Below are positions 35,334 to 44,443 of a stretch of DNA of 63,161 bases, piece by piece. The stretch's first letter is position 1. Each line of letters begins with the position of its first letter. Made by a program: the position numbers and the translations under genes. Origin of the DNA: Mycobacterium sp. 852013-50091_SCH5140682 (GTDB lineage: Bacteria; Actinomycetota; Actinomycetes; Mycobacteriales; Mycobacteriaceae); contig NZ_LZTB01000032.1 in assembly GCF_001665685.1 (NCBI RefSeq), positions 1 through 63,161 on the forward strand. The letters are read 5' to 3'. The notes beneath the pieces are model-generated. The model was not told the origin of the DNA, searched no databases, and saw nothing but the letters and a program-made list of their open reading frames with translations.

Positions 35334-35989
35334 GCCGGCACCATCGCGCGGACCTGCTCGGCCAGGGCCGCGCCGAGGTCATGGTTGTTGGACTCGGTGA
35401 AGTGAATACCGTCGACCCCGTCGGTGCTGATCACAGAGCCTGCGTCGAAGAACGGGATCTTCATGAACGACGCGAGAGCGCTGTAGACGTTGGCGAGCTC
35501 GGCCGACTTGCGTTGTCCACCTTCGAAGATCAGCTGGAACCACGGGTGCGGCATGGGCGCGAGCGGCGGCGGTGCGACCACCAGCACCTGCGGAGCGGGA
35601 TAGCTCGTGCCCACTCCACCGGCGCTGGTCAACACCTGCGTCGCCAGCACCGACATGCCCAGCGCGATGTCCAGCGGCTCGCGCCGGAAGTAGGCCTTGG
35701 TGTCGTTGGTGCCCAGCATGATGATCACCAGGTCCAGCGGTAGGTGCGCCGCCAGGCAGGACGGCAGATACGCGGCGCCGTTGAGACGCGGGTCGGTCGG
35801 ATCGTCGAGGTTGGTGGTGCGGGCGCTGAGCCCCTCTTCGATCACCTCGTAGTCCGCGCCGAGCCGGTCGGCCAACACGCCGGTCCAGCGGACGTGGCGG
35901 GCGAAGCGCTCCGTGGGTGCGCCGTCCGCGACGGGTACCCAGCCCCAGGTCAGTGAGTCACCGAAACACAGAATTCGCTTGGTCGCCAT
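35330..35989 (-). CDS. SGNH/GDSL esterase, MsAcT-type acyltransferase
   Basis: This 219-residue enzyme closely resembles what I recall of M. smegmatis MsAcT, known for acyl transfer in water and perhydrolysis. Block I is ILCFGDSLTWGW with nucleophile Ser12, block III is GTND, and the Asp193/His196 pair lies in DGVDGIHFTE; a one-residue N-terminal insertion explains the shift from Ser11/Asp192/His195. MsAcT is an octamer with a hydrophobic channel that favours transfer over hydrolysis. There is no signal peptide. It is the first gene of a unit with the penicillin-binding lipoprotein, sharing ATGA. Its natural substrate is unknown. Confidence 0.92.
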   Translation of the reverse strand: MATKRILCFGDSLTWGWVPVADGAPTERFARHVRWTGVLADRLGADYEVIEEGLSARTTNLDDPTDPRLNGAAYLPSCLAAHLPLDLVIIMLGTNDTKAYFRREPLDIALGMSVLATQVLTSAGGVGTSYPAPQVLVVAPPPLAPMPHPWFQLIFEGGQRKSAELANVYSALASFMKIPFFDAGSVISTDGVDGIHFTESNNHDLGAALAEQVRAMVPA

Positions 35990-36027
35990 GGGCCAAGCAC
36001 ATCACATCCCACCGGGTTCGAGTGTGA

Positions 36028-36065
36028 GCCCGGGCCGCTCGGCACGCCGATCAGCGGCCGGGCCC
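36028..36065 (-). terminator. GC-rich hairpin downstream of lpqH
   Basis: GCCCGG-CCGCT (36028-36039, one bulged G) pairs with AGCGGCCGGGC (36053-36063). The hairpin lies between the lpqH stop and the esterase start on the same strand. It lacks a U-tract and may separate the two transcription units. Confidence 0.45.
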
Positions 36066-36082
36066 ACACACGTGCACCGTAG

Positions 36083-36595
36083 TCAGGGGCAGGTGATCTC
36101 CACTTCGTAGGGCTTGGTGATGGCTCCTGCCGTCGGGTTGGCCATGTCCATCCCGGTGGCGTTGCCCTTGATCGTGTAGGTGTTTCCGTCCTTGGTGGCA
36201 TCGGCGCTGCCGCCGGGCACCCCGGGCGTGTAGCCGAGCGACACCCCGTCGATGTTGCCCAGCGCCAGGGCGGTGACCGTCGGCGGATCACCGGGCGTGA
36301 GAGTGGCGCTCACGCCCGTCGGCGCCTGCCCGATGGTGAGGCTGACGGTGTTCGCGACCGTCGCGCACACCACCGAACCCTGGACCTGATGGTCCTTACC
36401 GTCGATGGTGACCTTGGCGGTGCCCGTCCCGGTGCTGGCGGTAACGTTGCCTCCCGGAGCCGACACGGTGGCGGTCTGCGTAGCCGTCGCCGCCGAACCA
36501 CCCGATTCCGATTTCTTCTCGCTCGACGAACAGCCCGACAAACCGGCGATGATGACCGCCGCGCCCCCGACGGCTACTACGAACCCACGTTTCAC
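36083..36595 (-). CDS. lpqH: LpqH-family lipoprotein (19 kDa antigen type)
   Basis: This is a 170-residue lipoprotein with the N-terminus VKRGFVVAVGGAAVIIAGLSGC, where the lipobox LSGC gives a lipidated N-terminal Cys. A Ser/Thr/Gly-rich linker is followed by the LpqH domain, with KVTIDGKDHQVQGSVVC, a second Cys in the terminal EVEITCP and ATKDGNTYTIKGNATGMDMANP, very like M. tuberculosis LpqH (Rv3763). LpqH proteins are surface-exposed TLR2 ligands and adhesins. GTG at 36595 aligns with the MKRG start of LpqH and has GGAGGAG upstream. A diverged paralogue lies at 37770. Confidence 0.93.
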   Translation of the reverse strand: MKRGFVVAVGGAAVIIAGLSGCSSSEKKSESGGSAATATQTATVSAPGGNVTASTGTGTAKVTIDGKDHQVQGSVVCATVANTVSLTIGQAPTGVSATLTPGDPPTVTALALGNIDGVSLGYTPGVPGGSADATKDGNTYTIKGNATGMDMANPTAGAITKPYEVEITCP

Positions 36596-36732
36596 CACTG
36601 TTCTCCTCCAGGTATGCGGCCCGTCGACGATGGCGGACCATACCTGTGCAGTATGGAGTGACGTGTCGGCGGCGGCGAGGGATTGGACGAATTGTCGGGC
36701 CCGGCAGCGGAAACGGCCGTAAGTTCAGCACC

Positions 36733-37863
36733 ATGCAGACCTTGCGCACGCCCGATGAGCGGTTTCGCGATCTCCCTGAATTCCCGTATGTACCAAGCTA
36801 TTCCGAGATCTCAGACGATGACGGGGGCGTGTTGCGGGTGGCGTGGATCGATGAGGGTCCGCCCGACGCCGACCCCGTGCTGTTGTTGCATGGGGAACCA
36901 TCCTGGTCATTTCTGTACCGTCGGATGATCCCGGTCCTCACCGCTGCCGGGCGCCGGGTGATCTGCCCCGACCTGGTGGGCTTCGGCCGTTCGGACAAAC
37001 CGGCCCGCATCGAGGATCACAGCTACGCCCGGCATGTGGAGTGGATGCGGGCGCTGGCGTTCGACGTGCTGGACCTGAGCCCGGCAACGCTGGTGGGGCA
37101 GGACTGGGGCGGCCTGATCGGGTTGCGGCTGGCCGCCGAGCATCCGGATCGGTTCGCGCGCATCGTCGTTGCCAACACCGGTTTGCCGACGGGCGACATC
37201 CCGATGCCCGAGATCTGGTGGCAGTTCCGCACCGCGATCCAGAATGTGCCGACCATCGACGTGGGCCGGTTCGTCGCGTCCGGGTGTCGTCGCCCGGTCG
37301 GTGATGCGGTCCGCGCCGCCTACGACGCCCCGTTCCCCGACGACACCTACTGTGCCGGGCCGCGCGCGATGCCGGGGCTCGTGCCCACCACACCCGACGA
37401 TCCAGCCGCGGCCGCCAACCGATCAGCGTGGAAAGTGCTGGCGGCCAGTGAAACCCCGATGCTCGTCGCGTTCAGTGACAGTGATCCGATCACGGGTGCG
37501 ATGGCAGGGATCTTCCGCCGCGAGATGCGTGGTGCCCAGGGCATCGAGCACCCCGTCATCGCCAACGCCGGCCATTTCCTGCGAGAGGATGCGGGCGAGG
37601 AGCTCGCCGCGGCGATCGTCGACTTCCTCGGGGACAAGGTCCCTTTTTCGGCAGAGTTGAGGTTGGAGTCAGCGTGGGGCCGCAGGCGCCGCAACCAGGC
37701 TGGAACTGAGCCCGGCACCGATGCCGAGCGCCACGGCGAAGGTCCCGGAACCGGTTGCCGACACCTGCCTCAGGGGCAGGTGACCGCGATGTCGAACGGT
37801 GTGTCGACCGGAGGCTCGTTGCTCGCGGAGTTGGAGCCCATGCCGCTGCCGGTCACGGTGTAG
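36733..37863 (+). CDS. Haloalkane dehalogenase-type alpha/beta hydrolase with abnormal C-terminal extension
   Basis: Residues 1-300 match the haloalkane dehalogenase family (DhmA/DmbB/DmbC-like): LLHGEPSWSFLYR oxyanion region, nucleophile Asp124 in GQDWGGLIGL with halide-binding Trp125, acid Asp251 in SDSDPIT and base His281 in ANAGHFLRED. These enzymes cleave carbon-halogen bonds in haloalkanes in the cytoplasm. After FLGDKVPF (residue 305) the frame runs on for about 70 low-complexity residues and 94 bases into the convergent lpqH-like gene. Losing one T from the T5 run at 37644-37648 would end the protein after RQS at 37658-37660, giving a normal 308 residues. So the extension is probably a frameshift or sequencing error. 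Confidence 0.82.
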   Translation: MQTLRTPDERFRDLPEFPYVPSYSEISDDDGGVLRVAWIDEGPPDADPVLLLHGEPSWSFLYRRMIPVLTAAGRRVICPDLVGFGRSDKPARIEDHSYARHVEWMRALAFDVLDLSPATLVGQDWGGLIGLRLAAEHPDRFARIVVANTGLPTGDIPMPEIWWQFRTAIQNVPTIDVGRFVASGCRRPVGDAVRAAYDAPFPDDTYCAGPRAMPGLVPTTPDDPAAAANRSAWKVLAASETPMLVAFSDSDPITGAMAGIFRREMRGAQGIEHPVIANAGHFLREDAGEELAAAIVDFLGDKVPFSAELRLESAWGRRRRNQAGTEPGTDAERHGEGPGTGCRHLPQGQVTAMSNGVSTGGSLLAELEPMPLPVTV

Positions 37864-38282
37864 TTCTTGCCGTCGCGGGTCGCGACCACGGGCGTGCCGG
37901 ACACGCCTCCGACGTAGGCCAGTGCCGGTCCATCAGAACCGATTTCGCCGATGCTCACCGACTTCACCGTCGGCGCGTCACCGTCGGTGAGCTCGATGGT
38001 GGTGTGCAGGTGACCCTCGATGTTGATAGTGGTCTGCCCGTCCTTGGTCTCGCACCCGACGCCGGTGAACGGTCCGGCGTCGTTGGTGCCGAAGGTCACC
38101 CGGGCCTGATTGGGCTGCACGGGCGACACCGGAGGCAGTGTCGAAGTCGACGGCTCCTCGCTCGACGCCTTCGGGCCGGGCGCCTGGGAGCCGCCCGGCG
38201 AACTCGAATTCTGCGATGAACACCCGACGATCCCTACCAGCAACGTCGCGGCTCCGGCGGCGATGACGAATCCGTGCTTCAC
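37770..38282 (-). CDS. LpqH-like lipoprotein, second copy
   Basis: This 170-residue lipoprotein parallels lpqH: VKHGFVIAAGAATLLVGIVGC with a lipobox (IVGC), a long Ser/Pro/Gly-rich linker of about 45 residues, and an LpqH-like domain with a conserved Cys (VGCETKDG), ATRDGKNYTVTGSGMG and a terminal IAVTCP. Identity with the neighbour is modest, so the duplication is old. The GTG at 38282 gives the matching start. No Shine-Dalgarno is visible, but CATACT (38296 to 38291 on the minus strand) is a good -10 seven bases before the GTG, so the mRNA may be leaderless. Its 3' end overlaps the extended dehalogenase frame. Confidence 0.85.
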   Translation of the reverse strand: MKHGFVIAAGAATLLVGIVGCSSQNSSSPGGSQAPGPKASSEEPSTSTLPPVSPVQPNQARVTFGTNDAGPFTGVGCETKDGQTTINIEGHLHTTIELTDGDAPTVKSVSIGEIGSDGPALAYVGGVSGTPVVATRDGKNYTVTGSGMGSNSASNEPPVDTPFDIAVTCP

Positions 38283-38341
38283 GACAAACGAGTATGGTCG
38301 CGTCCGCCCCCATGACGGAAATCGGGCGGGCATCCGGTTGA

Positions 38342-39583
<1,242 letters not shown>

Positions 39584-39617
39584 CCTGCCGCTTCTTCAAC
39601 GCGTGCACAATAAGTAG

Positions 39618-40835
39618 ATGACGACCGCTGCCGAAGATCAGTCGCTACTGCTGCAGCTGCTCGACCCGGCCAACCGGGCCGACCCGTACCCGTCGTATCG
39701 GCGGATCCGCGAGCGCGGCCCGTTGCAGCTACCCGAGTCCAATGTCGCGGTGTTCTCCACCTTCGCCGAGTGTGACGCGGTGCTTCGGCATCCCGCGTCG
39801 TGCAGTGATCGGATGAAATCCACTGTGGCGCAACGTCATATGGCTCAACGCGGAGTCCAGGACCGCGGCGCGACCAGCTTCCTGTTCCTTGACGCGCCCG
39901 ACCACACGCGGCTGCGCGGCCTGGTCAGCAAGGCGTTCGTGCCCAAGGTGGTCAACGCGCTCGAACCCGACATCCGGGCCCTGGTGGACGGGCTGCTGGA
40001 CCGGGCCGCCGACGGCTCCTTCGATGCCATCGCCGACCTGGCCTACCCGCTGCCGGTCGCGGTGATCTGCCGGCTGCTGGGTGTGCCGATCGAGGACGAG
40101 CCCAAGTTCCGTGATGCGTCGGCCCTGCTGGCTCAGGCCCTCGATCCGTTCCTGGCGATGACGGGCGAGGCGTCCGAGCTGTTCGACCAGCAGATGGCTG
40201 CCGGTCGATGGCTCGCGGACTACCTTCGCGACCTGATCGCGCAGCGTCGGCGCCGGTCAGGCGACGACCTGATGTCGGCGCTGATCCAGGTGGAGGAATC
40301 CGGTGATCAACTCACCGAGGACGAGATCATCGCCACCTGCGATCTGCTGCTCATCGCCGGCCACGAGACCACCGTCAACCTGATCGCCAACGCGATCCTG
40401 GCGATGCTGCGGCACCTGCAGCAGTGGGCGGCCCTCGGCAACGACGCCGGGCGGGTGTCGAGCGTGATCGAAGAGACCATGCGCTACGACCCGCCCGTGC
40501 AGCTGGTATCGCGAATCGCCGGTGAGGACATGGCAATCGGCGACGTCGAGGTCCCCAAAGGCGACACCATGCTGCTGCTGGTGGCCGCGGCACACCGCGA
40601 CCCGACCGTGTTCGACCGCGCCGACGAATTCGACCCCGATCGTGGGGCCATCCGCCATCTCGGGTTCGGCAGGGGGCCACACTTCTGCCTGGGTGCGCCG
40701 CTGGCCCGGCTGGAGGCCTCGGTGGCGTTGTCGGCGATCACCGCGCGGTTTCCGCAGGCTCGCCTGGCAGCTGACCCGGTGTACAAGCCGAACCTCACCT
40801 TGCGCGGGATGTCTTCCCTGTTCGTCGCTCCCTGA
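39618..40835 (+). CDS. Cytochrome P450, probably CYP164 family
   Basis: This is a soluble bacterial P450 of 405 residues. The I-helix has AGHETT (248-252), the K-helix ExxR is Glu286-Arg289 and the haem ligand is Cys357 in FGRGPHFCLGAPLARLE. It needs ferredoxin and reductase partners, none of which is encoded nearby. CYP164A2 of M. smegmatis lies, as I recall, in this same gene neighbourhood (between the glycerol dehydratase and the LigC/PrimC locus), and CYP164A1 is the only intact P450 of M. leprae; the family call rests on that. Substrates are unknown. The 3' end overlaps the convergent MFS gene by 41 bases. Confidence 0.85.
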   Translation: MTTAAEDQSLLLQLLDPANRADPYPSYRRIRERGPLQLPESNVAVFSTFAECDAVLRHPASCSDRMKSTVAQRHMAQRGVQDRGATSFLFLDAPDHTRLRGLVSKAFVPKVVNALEPDIRALVDGLLDRAADGSFDAIADLAYPLPVAVICRLLGVPIEDEPKFRDASALLAQALDPFLAMTGEASELFDQQMAAGRWLADYLRDLIAQRRRRSGDDLMSALIQVEESGDQLTEDEIIATCDLLLIAGHETTVNLIANAILAMLRHLQQWAALGNDAGRVSSVIEETMRYDPPVQLVSRIAGEDMAIGDVEVPKGDTMLLLVAAAHRDPTVFDRADEFDPDRGAIRHLGFGRGPHFCLGAPLARLEASVALSAITARFPQARLAADPVYKPNLTLRGMSSLFVAP

Positions 40836-42051
40836 TCTCGCCGAGCGTGCGGGTCTGCTCCCAGCCACGCCGTGTTTCGCCGGCAGTTCGCGCACGGTCG
40901 GCGCCGGTGAGCAGTATCGCGACTACGATCGCCCCGGCGGTGACGGCTGCGGTTGCCGGCCAGCCCAGCCACCCGACGGCCGTGGCTCCGAAAGCGGTGC
41001 CCAGGCTGCCGCCCACGAAGTACACCACCATGTAAGCGCTGTTGAACCGTGCCGGCGCGGCGGGGTCGATGGCCAGAACCGTGCTCTGATTGGCCACTTG
41101 GGCGGCGAACAACCCGGCGTCGAAGACAGCGAGACCGACGAGCGTGGCCACCGGATGCGAAAGGCACACAGCCAGCGCGGCTGCGCCGGTCGCGGCGACG
41201 CCCAGACCAACCCTCATGACTCGTCGTGCGCCGACACGGTCAGTCCACACACCTGCTATGCGGGTGGCGACAATGCCCAGTAGACCGGCAAGGGCGTATA
41301 GGCCGATCCGTTCGGGTGAATAGGAGTACGGCGGCTGCGCCAGCGCGACCGCGAGGCCGGCCCACACCGCGCAGAACGCGAAGAACCACAGCGCTCCCCG
41401 CACCGCAGCGATGCGCAACGTCGGGTATCGCAGGTACAGGCCGGGCATTCCGCGGAGCGTCTCGAGGTATCCGTCCGTGGCCGAACCCGCTGCGGAGGGC
41501 ACGGCCCGTAAGGCGACGAGTGCGGCGACGACGCATGCGCCTGCGAATGCGAGCAAGCCGCCCCGCCATCCCGCCACTTCCGTCAGCCATCCGCCGGCGA
41601 TTCGGCCACCGATGATCCCGGCCGAGATACCTGCCGTCACAATTCCCAGCGCGGTTGCCCGACCGCCTTCGGGGACAAACCGCGCGGTTGCCGAGCTCAA
41701 CTGCGCGCCGACGGTCGAACAAGCACCGATCACACCGATGGTGAGTGCCAGCATCCACAGCGTGCCCGCGGCGGCGTTGGCTGCCAAGGCCACGGCCAGC
41801 GCGGAGAACTGTGAGGCGAGAACGTGATTCGGTGGAAATCGGTCGACCAGCGGTACCAGCATCGCCAGCCCCATCAGGTAGCCGACGGGACCGCACGCCA
41901 GTGCGATACCGACTTGGGCAACCGAGATGCCAAGACTGTCAGCAACATCGGATACCGCCGGTTGGAGCGGGTAGCTGGTGGCAGTGCCGAGGGCGGCGGC
42001 AACTGCCATGAACCACACGGTGATTCGGCGCATTTCTGGCTGCGGTGTCAT
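40795..42051 (-). CDS. MFS transporter (drug/sugar efflux type)
   Basis: This is a 418-residue membrane protein with 12 helices in two halves. Typical MFS segments include LVPLVDRFPPNHVL after helix 2 and GGRIAGGWLTEVAGWRG after helix 5; the latter resembles motif C of proton-driven antiporters. Efflux is therefore likelier than uptake, but the solute is unknown. I start at ATG 42051, since longer readings add a Trp/Arg-rich leader without support. The gene is convergent with the P450. Confidence 0.82.
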   Translation of the reverse strand: MTPQPEMRRITVWFMAVAAALGTATSYPLQPAVSDVADSLGISVAQVGIALACGPVGYLMGLAMLVPLVDRFPPNHVLASQFSALAVALAANAAAGTLWMLALTIGVIGACSTVGAQLSSATARFVPEGGRATALGIVTAGISAGIIGGRIAGGWLTEVAGWRGGLLAFAGACVVAALVALRAVPSAAGSATDGYLETLRGMPGLYLRYPTLRIAAVRGALWFFAFCAVWAGLAVALAQPPYSYSPERIGLYALAGLLGIVATRIAGVWTDRVGARRVMRVGLGVAATGAAALAVCLSHPVATLVGLAVFDAGLFAAQVANQSTVLAIDPAAPARFNSAYMVVYFVGGSLGTAFGATAVGWLGWPATAAVTAGAIVVAILLTGADRARTAGETRRGWEQTRTLGEIRERRTGKTSRAR

Positions 42052-42171
42052 GCCCGTGACGTTATGGGCGCCCACGTCGAGGTGCTGGCGGAAATCCGAC
42101 CACGCAGTGCGGTGCGGCCATCGAGCGAGCCTGTGCTGCGGCCAAGGTGGTGCGCCTGGCACCGCCCCCGG

Positions 42172-42927
42172 CTACAGCGGGTTGAGGATCCGCTGCAGGA
42201 ACTGGCGCGTGCGGTCCTCTTTCGGGTCGCCGATCACCGCCGCGGGCGGCCCCTGTTCCAGGATCACGCCGCCGTCGGTGAACAGCACCTGATCGGAAAC
42301 CTGCCGGGCGAACTGGATTTCGTGGGTGACGATGACCAGGGTCCAGCCTTCGACGGCGAGATCGCGGATGACTGAGAGCACTTCGCCCACCAGCTCGGGA
42401 TCCAGCGCCGAAGTCGGCTCGTCGAACAGCACGACCTTGGGCTTGAGCGCCAGTGCGCGGGCGATGCCGACGCGCTGCTGCTGGCCGCCGGAGAGTTGAT
42501 ACGGGTACTGGTCGCGCTTGTCGGCCAGACCCACCTGGCTGAGCAGCTCGGCTGCCTCGGCCTCCACCTCGTCGCGGGGCCGTTTCTGTGCGACCAACGG
42601 ACCCTCGGTGATGTTCTGCAGCACGGTCTTGTGCGGAAAGAGGTTGTGCGACTGGAAGACGAAACCGCTCTGCGCCCGGTATTTGCGCAGCTGGTCCTTG
42701 GGCACCGGGTTGGCGAAGTCCAGTTCGACGTCGCCGACCTTGATGACGCCCGCGTCCGGCACGTCGAGCGCATTGAGCGCGCGCAGCAGCGTGGTCTTGC
42801 CCGATCCTGACGGGCCGATGACGGTCGTCGCGCTGCCGCGGGGCACCGTGAACGACAGTCCTTTGAGGACTTCGTTGTCGCCGAACGCTTTTCGGACGCC
42901 TTCGGCAGTGATCCGATTCTCGGTCAT
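42172..42927 (-). CDS. Polar amino acid ABC transporter ATP-binding protein
   Basis: This 251-residue ABC ATPase is of the GlnQ type: Walker A GPSGSGKTT, signature LSGGQQQRVGIARAL, Walker B VLFDEPTSALDPEL and the switch histidine in VIVTHE. It powers the fused binding-protein/permease encoded immediately upstream; the ATG overlaps that gene's TGA (ATGA). Together they make a compact two-gene importer, probably for glutamine, glutamate or a related polar amino acid. The gene encodes only the ATPase domain and is of normal length. Confidence 0.92.
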   Translation of the reverse strand: MTENRITAEGVRKAFGDNEVLKGLSFTVPRGSATTVIGPSGSGKTTLLRALNALDVPDAGVIKVGDVELDFANPVPKDQLRKYRAQSGFVFQSHNLFPHKTVLQNITEGPLVAQKRPRDEVEAEAAELLSQVGLADKRDQYPYQLSGGQQQRVGIARALALKPKVVLFDEPTSALDPELVGEVLSVIRDLAVEGWTLVIVTHEIQFARQVSDQVLFTDGGVILEQGPPAAVIGDPKEDRTRQFLQRILNPL

Positions 42928-44399
42928 CGCGCCACGTACCTTTCCAGTCGGTGTTCCAGGCGACTCTGGCCGAACGACAGCACCAGGCAGATCACCCAGT
43001 AGTACACCGCCGCCGTGCCGTACAGGGCGAAGAATTCGAATGTCGGTGCGGCGATGATCTGAGCCTGCCTCAGCAGCTCGGTGACCAGGATGGTCGAGGC
43101 CAGAGACGTGTCTTTGACCAGCGAGATCAACGTGTTCGACAGCGGCGGCACCGCGACCCGCGCCGCCTGCGGCAGGATGATGCGCCGCAGCGTGCCGGCA
43201 TAGCTCAGACCGATGGTCTCGGCTGCCTCCCACTGTCCCTTGGGGATGCTCTGGATCGCCGAGCGGATGATCTCCGCCGCGTAGCCACCGACGTTGAGGG
43301 AGAACGCGATCACCGCGGCCGGGAACGGGTCGATCTTCACCCCGAACTCCGGTAGCGCGAAGAACACGATGAACAACTGCACGAGCAGCGGCGTTCCACG
43401 GATGATCGAGATGTAGAACCGAGCGACGTTGCTGAGCACCACATTCGACGACAGCCGGGCCAACGCCACCGCCAGGGCGATCACCAATCCGATGGCGAAG
43501 CTGATGACGGTCAGCGGAATCGTCTTGGTGATGGCCGCTTTCGCCAACGGCCACAGATTGTCGGCGATGAGCTGCCAGGTTGACCGCGGCGCCTTCGGTC
43601 CCTCGCCGGCCTGCGGTCCTCCGGATGCGTTGGCCTTGAGGTACTTCTGCGAGATCGAGGCCAGGGTCCCGTCGGCACGCAGCTCGTCGAGCGCCTTGTT
43701 CAGCTCGGGCAGCAGGCCGCTGTTCTTGCGGGCGGCGAAGCCCTGCTCGCTTTTCTCGCCCACGGTGCCTGCGATGCGGACCGATTTGTCGTTGGTTTCG
43801 GCCAGGTACGCATAGACCGCGATGCTGTCGTTGACCACGACGTCGACGCGGCCCTGGTTGAGCAACGCGATGGCCTGCGTGAAACCTTCGACCGTCTCGA
43901 CCCGCGCGCCGGCCTTGCGGGCCACGTCCGACCAGTTGCTGGTGGCGTTCTCGGCAGCCACCTTGCCTTTGAGGTCGGCCAGCGAGTTGATCGAATGGTT
44001 GTCGGCGCGCGTGACGATGACGCCTTCACCGACCGAATACGGTTCGGACAGGTCGTACTTCGCCTGGCGCTCGGGGGTGATGGTGACCTCGTTGCCCACC
44101 ACGTCGAATCGGTTGGCCTCCAACGCGGCAAAGATCGAATCCCAGGGGGTCTCCACGAATTCGACGCGGACCCCGAGCTTTTCGGCCACCGCACGGGCCA
44201 CGTCGACGTCGTAGCCGGTGAGTTGGCCGGTGGTCGGATCGTGGTAACTGAACGGGCTGTACACGCCTTCGGTGCCGACGCGCAGCACCCCGGCGGACTT
44301 CACCGGGTCGGTGGTGTTGTTCGCGGACGGTCCGCACGCCGCGGTCAGCAGCGCGAGGATCAGCAGCAGCCCGAGCAGCGGCATTCGAAGGTAGCGCAC
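42924..44399 (-). CDS. Amino acid ABC transporter, fused substrate-binding lipoprotein and permease
   Basis: This 491-residue protein joins two functions. Residues 1-22 are a lipoprotein signal (LLTAACGPS), residues about 35-255 are a type-II periplasmic binding domain (VLRVGTEGVYSPFSYHDPTTGQLTGYDVDVARAVAE), a short linker follows, and residues about 275-490 form a HisM/GlnP-type permease with the EAA loop WEAAETIGLSYAGTLRRIILPQA. The binding domain is thus tethered to the pore. Such fusions are known in GlnP of Gram-positive bacteria. With lipidation at the N-terminus the protein would be anchored at both ends. Substrate is likely a polar amino acid. Confidence 0.9.
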   Translation of the reverse strand: MRYLRMPLLGLLLILALLTAACGPSANNTTDPVKSAGVLRVGTEGVYSPFSYHDPTTGQLTGYDVDVARAVAEKLGVRVEFVETPWDSIFAALEANRFDVVGNEVTITPERQAKYDLSEPYSVGEGVIVTRADNHSINSLADLKGKVAAENATSNWSDVARKAGARVETVEGFTQAIALLNQGRVDVVVNDSIAVYAYLAETNDKSVRIAGTVGEKSEQGFAARKNSGLLPELNKALDELRADGTLASISQKYLKANASGGPQAGEGPKAPRSTWQLIADNLWPLAKAAITKTIPLTVISFAIGLVIALAVALARLSSNVVLSNVARFYISIIRGTPLLVQLFIVFFALPEFGVKIDPFPAAVIAFSLNVGGYAAEIIRSAIQSIPKGQWEAAETIGLSYAGTLRRIILPQAARVAVPPLSNTLISLVKDTSLASTILVTELLRQAQIIAAPTFEFFALYGTAAVYYWVICLVLSFGQSRLEHRLERYVAR

Positions 44400-44443
44400 T
44401 GCCGGAAGCTAACAGGAATCGGCGCCGTGCCGAAGGGTTCTGC

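Noticed and set aside
33522..35405. 627-codon open frame on the plus strand opposite the penicillin-binding lipoprotein
   Set aside because: The minus-strand gene has all transpeptidase motifs; the plus-strand translation has none and is an artefact of codon bias.
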